Part shown: one piece after another, positions 6,766 through 11,421 of the stretch
Numbering within the stretch: the first letter of the stretch is position 1
Layout: each line of letters opens with the position of its first letter
Assembly (NCBI GenBank): GCA_040752115.1
Contig: JBFMFB010000046.1
Span: 1-11,421, forward strand
Reading direction: 5' to 3'
Length of the DNA stretch: 11,421 bases
DNA from: JBFMFB01 sp040752115
Lineage (GTDB): Bacteria > Pseudomonadota > Gammaproteobacteria > Burkholderiales > Sulfuricellaceae
The notes under the pieces: model-generated
What the model was told of the DNA's origin: nothing
Seen by the model: the letters and a program-made list of their open reading frames with translations, nothing else
Database searches by the model: none
Made by a program: the position numbers and the translations under genes

Positions 6766-8136
6766 TCAGTGCTCCCCGTGGGTTGCGGGTGCGCCACCGG
6801 CTTCGGGAAGCTGCTCCGCTCCCCCCTTGTCAAAGGGGGGCTGGGGGGGGGTCGCGACTTTGGCACCGTGGCCCTCGTGTCCGCCGAAGCTGCCAAGCGC
6901 CGCCTTCAGATTGCTTTCGGCGTCGATCAGGAAATTGGCGCCGACCACCACTTTTTCGCCTTCGCCGATGCCTTCGAGGATTTCGAGGTAATCGTCGCTG
7001 CGTCGGCCCACCTTCACTTCCCGCGGCTCGAACCGCCCTTCGGCGATTTCGACCAGGGCGACCTGGCGCGTGCCGCTGTCCAGCACCGCCGAAGCGGGCA
7101 CGGCAAGCACTTTGCCGCGCCCAGCGGCAGAAGGCAGCTCCACATTGGCGTACATGGCGGGCTTGAGAAGATTGCCGGCATTGGGCAGTTCGATGCGCAC
7201 CTGCGCGGTGCGGGTCTGCGGGTTGAGGGTGGGGGAAACGAAGGTCACCTTGCCTTCGAACACCTTGGCGGGGTAGGCATTCACGGCGATCCTGGCAGCC
7301 TGCCCCACCCGCACCAGGGCGAGGTCCTGCTCGGCGACCTCGGCCAGCAGCCACAGGCTGGACAGGTCGGCGATGCGGTACAGCACTTCGCCCGGCATGA
7401 AGCGCATACCCTGTACCGCCGGTTTTTCCAGCACCACGCCGTTGACGGGCGAAGCCAGCATCAGGGTGCGCTGCGGCTTGCCGTCTTTTCTCAGGCGTTC
7501 GACCTGCTCGGGCGAAATATCCCAGTTGCGCAGCCGCTGGAGCGCGCTTTCGGCGAGTTGTTGCATGCCAGCCTTGGTGTCGGCGCTGCCGTTCCGGAGC
7601 GACTGCAATCCCTGCCAGGCGATGGCATATTCCTGCTGCGCGGATACCAGCTCCGGGCTGTACACCTCCATCAGCGCCTGGCCGCGGGCGACTGCCTGGC
7701 CGGTGGCGTTGGCGTGGAGGCGCTCGATCCAGCCTTCGAATTTGGGCGCCACGGTGTGGAGCCGCCGTTCGTCCGCCTGCAGCGTGCCCACGACGCGGAT
7801 GATGCGGGCGATCTCGCGCGGCGCGGCGGCTTCGGTTTTTACTCCCAGTTTCTGGATTTTTTCCGTGCTGATCTTTACCTGGCCGGTCTCGGGTTCTTCG
7901 CCTTCGTAGACCGGGATGTAGTCCATGCCCATCGAATCTTTTTTGGGCGTCGGCGAGGTATCAGGCAGACCCATCGGATTGCGGTAATAGAGAATCTTTG
8001 GCTGCGGCTTGGACTTGTCAGTCTGCTGGATTGCCGCCACGGGTTCAGCCGGTCTGCGGGCACCCAGCCAGTAGCCCCCGCCGAGGGCGGCGGCCACCAG
8101 CACGGCGATGACGGCGGTTGTTGCACTCGGTTTCAT
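6766..8136 (-). CDS. cusB: Membrane fusion (periplasmic adaptor) protein, CusB type
   Basis: A 456-residue adaptor that links pump and outer-membrane channel and passes metal to CusA. An N-terminal membrane anchor (about 6-25) is followed by the heavy-metal-binding segment YYRNPMGLPDTSP...DSMGMDYIPVYE with M55, M69 and M71, corresponding to the three metal-binding methionines of E. coli CusB. Lipoyl-like and hairpin portions follow (about 120-245, e.g. VYSPELVSAQQEY), then the beta-barrel and membrane-proximal region (about 250-410; SPTLNPQTRTAQVRIELPN). The last 40 residues are unusual: a His-rich end (GGHEGHG, THGEH) with an inserted PPFDKGG segment encoded by a palindromic repeat at 6821-6840 and a C9 tract at 6843-6851. 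The start overlaps the cusC stop (ATGA) with AGGAG upstream inside cusC. Confidence 0.96.
   Translation of the reverse strand: MKPSATTAVIAVLVAAALGGGYWLGARRPAEPVAAIQQTDKSKPQPKILYYRNPMGLPDTSPTPKKDSMGMDYIPVYEGEEPETGQVKISTEKIQKLGVKTEAAAPREIARIIRVVGTLQADERRLHTVAPKFEGWIERLHANATGQAVARGQALMEVYSPELVSAQQEYAIAWQGLQSLRNGSADTKAGMQQLAESALQRLRNWDISPEQVERLRKDGKPQRTLMLASPVNGVVLEKPAVQGMRFMPGEVLYRIADLSSLWLLAEVAEQDLALVRVGQAARIAVNAYPAKVFEGKVTFVSPTLNPQTRTAQVRIELPNAGNLLKPAMYANVELPSAAGRGKVLAVPASAVLDSGTRQVALVEIAEGRFEPREVKVGRRSDDYLEILEGIGEGEKVVVGANFLIDAESNLKAALGSFGGHEGHGAKVATPPQPPFDKGGAEQLPEAGGAPATHGEH
6821..6840. repeat. GC-rich palindromic repeat inside the 3' end of cusB
   Basis: CCCCCCTTGTCAAAGGGGGG: two perfect 8-base arms (6821-6828 and 6833-6840) around GTCA. 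Together with the flanking C/G runs it resembles the short interspersed palindromes often found in environmental bacteria, whose translation gives PPFDKGG-type peptides, as it does here at CusB residues 433-439. Identity with a genome-wide repeat family cannot be shown from a single copy. Confidence 0.55.
6843..6851. repeat. Nine-base G/C homopolymer in cusB
   Basis: Nine consecutive G on the plus strand (C9 in the cusB message), coding part of the TPPQ stretch at about residues 429-432. Homopolymers of this length are prone to slippage. The +1 frame joins the open cusA frame; the other frame meets TGA at 6830-6832. Confidence 0.85.
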
Positions 8137-9395
8137 AGCTCTTCTCCTAACAGGCGCTCGATCTCGGCGCGGCGGATTTCCTGCTCCACCCGTGCCTTCA
8201 GTTGATCCAGCCGCGCCTTCTTGATCTGGCGTTGCGCATCGAGCAGCGTGGCGAAGTCCACCTTGCCGGTACGGTAGCCGGCGAGCGCGGACTGGAAGGT
8301 CAGCTCGGCCTGCGGCAGCAAGCTGTTTTCAAACAATCGTTCCTGTTCGCGTGCCGTTTCATAGGCGGAGACGGATTCCTGGAATTCCCCGTTCAGCTGG
8401 CTGGAAAGCGCGTCGTGGCGCAGCCTGGCGGCGGCAGCCATGGCGGCCGCCTCGCGTTCCTGCGAGCGGCGGGTTTCGCGCTGCAGCGGGATGTTTATCT
8501 CGAACATGGCTTCCCAGGTGTCCCAGCCCGATCCGCGCTGGATCGGCGAGATGCCGACGGTCAGGTCCGGGTAGCGGTTTTTCTCCACCAGGCGCTGGCC
8601 GGTTTCGGCTGCCGCAATCCGGGCCTGCTGTGCGGCGAGTGCCGGGCTGGATTGGCGCAGGCGTGCTTCCAGTTTGGCTGCATCCAGCCCGGCGGCCGGC
8701 AGGGGGCGCAGCTCGCGCGGATCGGCCAGCGGCGCGTGGGGAGGGCGGTTGAGGAGGGCGTTGAGGCGTGTGCGCGCATGGTGCTGCTCCGTCTGCAGCG
8801 CGATCAGCTCCGAGCGCAGCGCGGTCTGTTCGGTCTGGGCCTTGATCGCGTCCTGCTGGGGGGCGAGTCCGGTGGCGTAGCGGGTCTGTGCCACCCGCTC
8901 CAGGTCGCGCATGAGCTGCAGGATCTCGCCGGTCAGTGCGGTGGTGCGCACCGCTTGATAGTATTGGGCGAAAGCGGTTTTGATGCGGGCCCCGAGCTCC
9001 GCTTCGACGATTTGCCTGCGGCCGCCGGCTTGGCTGGCATCGGCCTCGGCAATTTCGCGCCTGAGGTCGCGCTTGCCCCACAGCGGCAGGGATTGCAGCA
9101 GCGTGTATTTGGTTGCGCCCACCCTGCCGGGCAGCAGATTCGGGTTGGTGCGGCTGATGTCCTGCAATTCCACGCGCAGCGCTGGATCGGGCAGGGCGCC
9201 GGCCGGTTGCACGCGCGCCTCCGCGGCCTCGGCTTCCTGCTGCATGGCCGCCAGCTCGGCGTTCTGCCGCTTTGCAAGGTCGAGCAGTTCCTGTACGGTC
9301 GCGCCGGGCGGAGGCACCCCTTCCTGTGCAGCCGCGGGGTTCGCCGCCATCAGGGCTGCCAGCAATATCGCGGCCAAGGGTTTTTGGTAGGACAT
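8133..9395 (-). CDS. cusC: Outer-membrane efflux channel, CusC/CzcC type (TolC family)
   Basis: A 420-residue TolC-family protein, the exit duct for the Cus pump. It has a signal peptide (about 1-23, AANPAAA then QE) and the internally duplicated outer-membrane-efflux architecture: helical hairpins with the paired motifs RYATGLAPQQDAIKAQ (about 172-187) and GYRTGKVDFATLLDAQ (about 373-388), plus QSLPLWGKRDLR (101-112) and FEINIPLQRETRR (298-310), typical of CzcC/CusC members. Unlike E. coli CusC there is no lipobox cysteine, so it is probably not lipidated. The upstream sequence carries AAAGGA before the ATG. The stop overlaps the cusB start as ATGA. Product and gene order (F-C-B-A) agree with Cus; CzcC is the alternative name, and the symbol follows the partner genes. 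Confidence 0.93.
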   Translation of the reverse strand: MSYQKPLAAILLAALMAANPAAAQEGVPPPGATVQELLDLAKRQNAELAAMQQEAEAAEARVQPAGALPDPALRVELQDISRTNPNLLPGRVGATKYTLLQSLPLWGKRDLRREIAEADASQAGGRRQIVEAELGARIKTAFAQYYQAVRTTALTGEILQLMRDLERVAQTRYATGLAPQQDAIKAQTEQTALRSELIALQTEQHHARTRLNALLNRPPHAPLADPRELRPLPAAGLDAAKLEARLRQSSPALAAQQARIAAAETGQRLVEKNRYPDLTVGISPIQRGSGWDTWEAMFEINIPLQRETRRSQEREAAAMAAAARLRHDALSSQLNGEFQESVSAYETAREQERLFENSLLPQAELTFQSALAGYRTGKVDFATLLDAQRQIKKARLDQLKARVEQEIRRAEIERLLGEEL

Positions 9396-9425
9396 TTTTA
9401 TTTTTCCTTTCTCCGCAGGGGCTCA

Positions 9426-9446
9426 CGCGCGGCGAACGGCCTCGCG
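9426..9446 (-). other. Imperfect stem-loop between cusF and cusC
   Basis: Minus-strand reading: CGCG-A-GGC, loop CGTTC, GCC-G-CGCG; a 7-bp stem with one internal mismatch in the 68-base gap between cusF and cusC. No T-run follows, so it is not a convincing terminator. It could protect the cusF 3' end or tune expression of the abundant chaperone against the pump. Base-pairing is seen; function is inference. Confidence 0.35.
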
Positions 9447-9463
9447 CAAGCCCGTCCTGCCGC

Positions 9464-9820
9464 CTATTTCAGCGGGGTGATCCGGATGATATAAAACTGT
9501 CCCGGACCCTCGCTCACCACTTCGAATTCGACCTGCTGGCCCGGTTTGATGCCGTTCAGCACCGCCTTGTCCCTGACCTGGAAATCCATGGTCATGCCGG
9601 CCCACCCCAGCGATTTGATCGGGCCGTGCGTGAGGTTGATCTTGTTCTTGTCCGCTTCGACCTTGTTGACCTTGCCTTCGCCTCTGTGGGTCTGGGCTGC
9701 AGCGACTTTGGCCGGCGCAGGGTGCATGTCATGGTTATGATTGTCGGCTGCCATGGCTGGTTGCGTCAGCGCAACGGCGGCAGCGATGGAGGCCAGGATG
9801 GGAAGAAGTGTTTTTTTCAT
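9464..9820 (-). CDS. cusF: Periplasmic Cu(I)/Ag(I) metallochaperone CusF
   Basis: A 118-residue exported protein: signal peptide (about 1-24, cleavage after AMA), a short His-rich linker (NHNHDMH) and a C-terminal CusF/copper-binding domain (about 45-118). The metal ligands are exactly conserved in spacing: H65, W73, M76, M78 (THGPIKSLGWAGMTM), the same 8-3-2 spacing as H36/W44/M47/M49 of E. coli CusF. It delivers Cu(I)/Ag(I) to CusB in the periplasm. Ribosome binding site AGGAG lies 7-8 bases before the ATG. It is placed upstream of cusCBA, whereas in E. coli cusF lies between cusC and cusB, so the order here is F-C-B-A. Confidence 0.96.
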   Translation of the reverse strand: MKKTLLPILASIAAAVALTQPAMAADNHNHDMHPAPAKVAAAQTHRGEGKVNKVEADKNKINLTHGPIKSLGWAGMTMDFQVRDKAVLNGIKPGQQVEFEVVSEGPGQFYIIRITPLK

Positions 9821-9864
9821 GATGATCTCCTAATGCAAGTTTGGTTTGGAAACAATGAATGGGT

Positions 9865-10347
9865 TCACATTTGTGTTCGGGCGTTCTGATCCAGCCGGTG
9901 CCAGGCCGCATAGGTTTGGTCGTCCCACAGCGACTGGAACCAGGCGATGACATCGTCGATCTCCCGGTCGGACAGCTTGCCTTCCCAGGCGGGCATGTTG
10001 CCTTGCCCGTTCGGGCTGCCGTGTTTGATTACGTCGCGCAATACCGCCATCGGGTGGTGCCAGGCATGTGCGCTGCCATCCAGCGGCGGAGGCGGGTAGC
10101 GGCCGTCCGCGCCGGGAATGCGCCAGTTCGGCGTGGCTTCGCCGTTTGCGCCGTGGCACTCGGCGCAATGTTGACGAAACACGGCTTTGCCCCGTCCGAT
10201 CTGTTCCGGGTCCTGATGGCGCACCACCTCGATCCGGGTGTTTGACAGCCCGCCGAAACCGGCCGGTTGCGTCGTTTCCTTGCCGCAGCCGGCAAGGAGC
10301 ACGGGGAGAAGCAGGATTAACCCCGTAAGGAATCTGGAATGTCGCAT
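9865..10347 (-). CDS. Lipoprotein mono-haem c-type cytochrome
   Basis: A 160-residue class I-like cytochrome c. The N-terminus has a lipoprotein signal with lipobox LLAGC (C21), so the protein is probably membrane-anchored on the periplasmic side. Haem is attached at CAECH (C61, C64, H65), and the likely sixth ligand is M118 in GNMPAW. The C-terminal helix DREIDDVIAWFQSLW is typical of this fold. The ATG at 10347 is chosen over an upstream in-frame ATG (10425) because it starts the signal peptide and has GAGGA just before it. It sits directly upstream of cusF (44-base gap, no terminator). Cytochromes of this sort transfer electrons; a link to copper redox chemistry or to a terminal oxidase is inference. 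Confidence 0.93.
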   Translation of the reverse strand: MRHSRFLTGLILLLPVLLAGCGKETTQPAGFGGLSNTRIEVVRHQDPEQIGRGKAVFRQHCAECHGANGEATPNWRIPGADGRYPPPPLDGSAHAWHHPMAVLRDVIKHGSPNGQGNMPAWEGKLSDREIDDVIAWFQSLWDDQTYAAWHRLDQNARTQM

Positions 10348-10431
10348 GGAATCCTCGTCATGCAAAGAGTGAAGACGTTTGCGAAGACGCGCGACCGGAA
10401 CGGGGAGGGCGGCAGCGATTGCCACACAGTC

Positions 10432-10444
10432 CGCGCCCGGCGCG
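10432..10444 (-). other. Short GC-rich inverted repeat after the CxxC gene
   Basis: CGCGCCGGGCGCG on the minus strand, 3 bases after the stop codon of the Cys-rich protein gene. Effective hairpin: 5-bp arms with a CGG loop. No T-run follows, so termination is doubtful; a chance product of high GC is possible. Confidence 0.3.
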
Positions 10445-10447
10445 TTC

Positions 10448-10810
10448 TTAGACGAGGCTGGATAGCGGGGGACGCTGGGGCTGTTCGGGAACGAACGAGG
10501 TAAACGGCGTCACCGCCGGGGGGGTGAAGCGCATGCCGCCGGCAAGGAAGAGATGATGGAACATGCCCTCAAGCGCCGGGGTGCCGCAGATGTGGCACAA
10601 GGTGCAGTTGCCGCAGGGAAGTTTCTGCACCGGTTGGCCGTGGTCGTGACGACCGTCCTGCGTCTGATGATCGGTATGGGCCATGGAACAGGCGTGCTCT
10701 TGCGCGTGCGTGTCGCCTGCGTAAAGCGGCATGCCCGCAGCGACTGCTCCTTGCAGGGGCAGCAGAGCGATCACCAGCCACATGACAAGTTTGCGCAAGA
10801 AAGTAGACAT
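10448..10810 (-). CDS. Exported Cys/His-rich protein with CxxCxxCxxC cluster
   Basis: A 120-residue protein of no family I can name. The N-terminus is a signal peptide or membrane anchor (about 1-25: FLRK, hydrophobic core, AVAAG). A His-rich middle follows (residues 35-58, seven His plus C41), then four evenly spaced cysteines, C66-C69-C72-C75 (PCGNCTLCHIC). The C-terminus is Pro-rich (PPAV, PEQPQRPP) with a moderately hydrophobic stretch (about 82-93). A periplasmic soft-metal ligand role is plausible from composition and from being the first gene before the cytochrome and cusF; this is inference. No Shine-Dalgarno sequence is visible before the ATG, and the best promoter candidate would place transcription start at or next to it. 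Confidence 0.8.
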   Translation of the reverse strand: MSTFLRKLVMWLVIALLPLQGAVAAGMPLYAGDTHAQEHACSMAHTDHQTQDGRHDHGQPVQKLPCGNCTLCHICGTPALEGMFHHLFLAGGMRFTPPAVTPFTSFVPEQPQRPPLSSLV

Positions 10811-10817
10811 GAGGCAA

Positions 10818-10846
10818 ATCTAAACACCAAAATTGTTTTTCGTCAA
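10818..10846 (-). promoter_or_regulatory. Candidate sigma70-type promoter for the minus-strand operon
   Basis: Minus-strand -35 TTGACG (10841-10846), 17-base spacer, -10 TTAGAT (10818-10823). The -35 matches five of six consensus bases; the -10 matches only three of six, as expected for an activator-dependent promoter. Predicted transcription start falls about at the ATG of the Cys-rich protein gene. It is the AT-richest place before the operon. No CueR- or CusR-type box is recognisable. Confidence 0.4.
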
Positions 10847-10879
10847 TATTCCCTGCAGTGTTTTGCCGCCGCATGCATT

Positions 10880-10896
10880 TATCGCCGAAGGCGATA
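10880..10896. promoter_or_regulatory. Perfect 17-base dyad in the divergent intergenic region
   Basis: TATCGCCGAAGGCGATA: two perfect 7-base arms around GAA, in the gap between the divergent genes. It lies 34 bases upstream of the candidate -35 of the minus-strand operon and 38 bases before the ATG of the plus-strand gene. It could be a regulator-binding site serving either direction or an RNA hairpin in the plus-strand leader. The symmetry is seen; the function is unknown. Confidence 0.45.
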
Positions 10897-10933
10897 TGTT
10901 AAGATTTTCCAAAACCGGGTAGCAGGCAGTCAT

Positions 10934-11421
10934 ATGCTGGAAAAAATTTTTTCTTTGATAGGCAACCGCAAAGCGCCTGACCAGCCGGCATTGAAGGGCG
11001 ATGCGGCTGGGGCCAGGCCGCTACCGCTCGAGCCGCTTCCGGAAGGCGGTCGGGCGGATGCGCCTTTTGATGCCCGCGCAATTGATACGGCTGCCGCGCC
11101 CGACAATCAGGTCGTGACCAGCCTGCTGGATATCGAGACGAACGGCACGCCGACCGATGCCAAGGCGTTGCGGTTGCGATTCCTCCGGCGCCAGCCGGTG
11201 CTCGACCGCTCCCAGCACATTGTCGGCTACGAGTTTCTGCTCAGGAACAAACCTGCTGCCAGCGCCAGCAAGGAAGATGAGACGCTCGTCCTCATGTACG
11301 ATCAGATGCTGGTGAAAAGCATCGCTGATCTGGGTGCGGAGTATCTAGTGCGCGGAAAGCCTGCATTCATCAGCGTTTCTCCGGCCATGCTGGATCATCC
11401 GATGATCGAACGCCTGCCGCG
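10934..11421 (+). CDS. EAL-like/HDOD-type signalling protein, 3' end cut by window
   Basis: 162 codons are visible before the window ends, all open. Residues 1-80 are a low-complexity Pro/Ala/Asp-rich N-terminal region. From about residue 83 the sequence FLRRQPVLDRSQHIVGYEF is the typical beginning of the degenerate EAL domain found in YuxH-like EAL-HDOD proteins; the EAL motif itself reads EFLLR (E100). The following region (LVKSIADLGAEYLVRGKPAFISVS, to about 149) also fits this domain. An HDOD domain would be expected beyond the window. Such proteins usually lack phosphodiesterase activity and act in signalling or regulation. The start ATG at 10934 has only a weak AGG upstream. It is divergent from the copper operon and may be unrelated to it. 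Confidence 0.8.
   Translation, partial: MLEKIFSLIGNRKAPDQPALKGDAAGARPLPLEPLPEGGRADAPFDARAIDTAAAPDNQVVTSLLDIETNGTPTDAKALRLRFLRRQPVLDRSQHIVGYEFLLRNKPAASASKEDETLVLMYDQMLVKSIADLGAEYLVRGKPAFISVSPAMLDHPMIERLP

Noticed and set aside
6765..6896. 44-codon N-terminal extension of CusA
   Set aside because: It lies inside cusB, is Pro-rich and has no membrane helix. The family-typical N-terminus starts at 6764. It matters only as an open frame for the slippage idea.
3630..9395. CzcCBA (Co/Zn/Cd) identity for the RND system
   Set aside because: The CusA methionine triad, the CusB methionine motif and the presence of CusF favour monovalent Cu/Ag export.
3945..9494. Several plus-strand open frames of 285-500 codons opposite cusA, cusB and cusC
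   Set aside because: Each is exactly antisense to a well-supported RND component and has low-complexity His/Gln/Gly-rich translation with no domain.
10348..10425. 26-residue N-terminal extension of the cytochrome
   Set aside because: It adds an Arg-rich stretch before a clear lipoprotein signal peptide, and the ATG at 10347 has its own GAGGA.
10432..10444. Rho-independent terminator after the Cys-rich gene
   Set aside because: The stem is short and no T-run follows it. It is listed only as a weak inverted repeat.
10811..10933. CueR- or CusR-type operator in the divergent region
   Set aside because: No recognisable CueR dyad between promoter elements and no CusR/CopR-type inverted repeat was found. 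The A/T runs at 10824-10840 are too simple to count.

Overview
The window is GC-rich, densely packed, mostly one-directional bacterial DNA. Protein families and style (Cus-type RND efflux genes, SHOCT, DUF302, DUF2231 and DUF5676 proteins, a UbiB-like kinase, an HDOD/EAL signalling protein) suggest a betaproteobacterium, perhaps from the Nitrosomonadales, Gallionellales or Rhodocyclales. That placement is an inference from gene content, not a measured affiliation. No rRNA, tRNA, CRISPR array, insertion sequence or integrase is visible.

From about 10810 down to position 1, twelve genes lie on the minus strand with short gaps or overlaps and look like one long operon for export and handling of monovalent copper and/or silver. 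In transcription order they are: an exported Cys/His-rich small protein with a CxxCxxCxxC cluster; a lipoprotein c-type cytochrome; the periplasmic metallochaperone CusF; the outer-membrane channel CusC; the membrane fusion protein CusB; and the RND pump CusA with the full methionine triad. These are followed by an accessory tail: a His-tailed four-helix DUF2231 membrane protein, a DUF302 protein, a small membrane SHOCT protein, an exported protein extremely rich in methionine, a two-helix DUF5676 membrane protein and a UbiB/ABC1-family kinase that runs off the left edge. Start/stop overlaps (ATGA at cusC/cusB and at cusA/DUF2231) and one-base gaps (cusB/cusA, DUF5676/kinase) indicate translational coupling.

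At the right end a divergent plus-strand gene (10934 onward, cut by the window edge) encodes a protein with the start of a degenerate EAL domain, of the HDOD-type signalling family. The 123-base gap between it and the minus-strand genes holds a plausible promoter for the operon and a perfect 17-base dyad that could be an operator. No metal-responsive regulator (CusR/CusS, CueR or CopR type) is in view.

Proposed working: CusF and the exported Cys- and Met-rich proteins bind Cu(I)/Ag(I) in the periplasm; CusCBA passes it out of the cell; the cytochrome could take electrons from or report on periplasmic redox state; and the membrane tail plus the quinone-linked kinase may protect the envelope. 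The CusCBAF part follows well-known families. The role of the accessory genes is inference. The points most worth a second look are the conserved-looking but functionally undefined accessory module, the CxxCxxCxxC exported protein with a possibly leaderless mRNA, and a nine-C tract beside a palindromic repeat near the 3' end of cusB, where loss or gain of one base would have sharply different outcomes.
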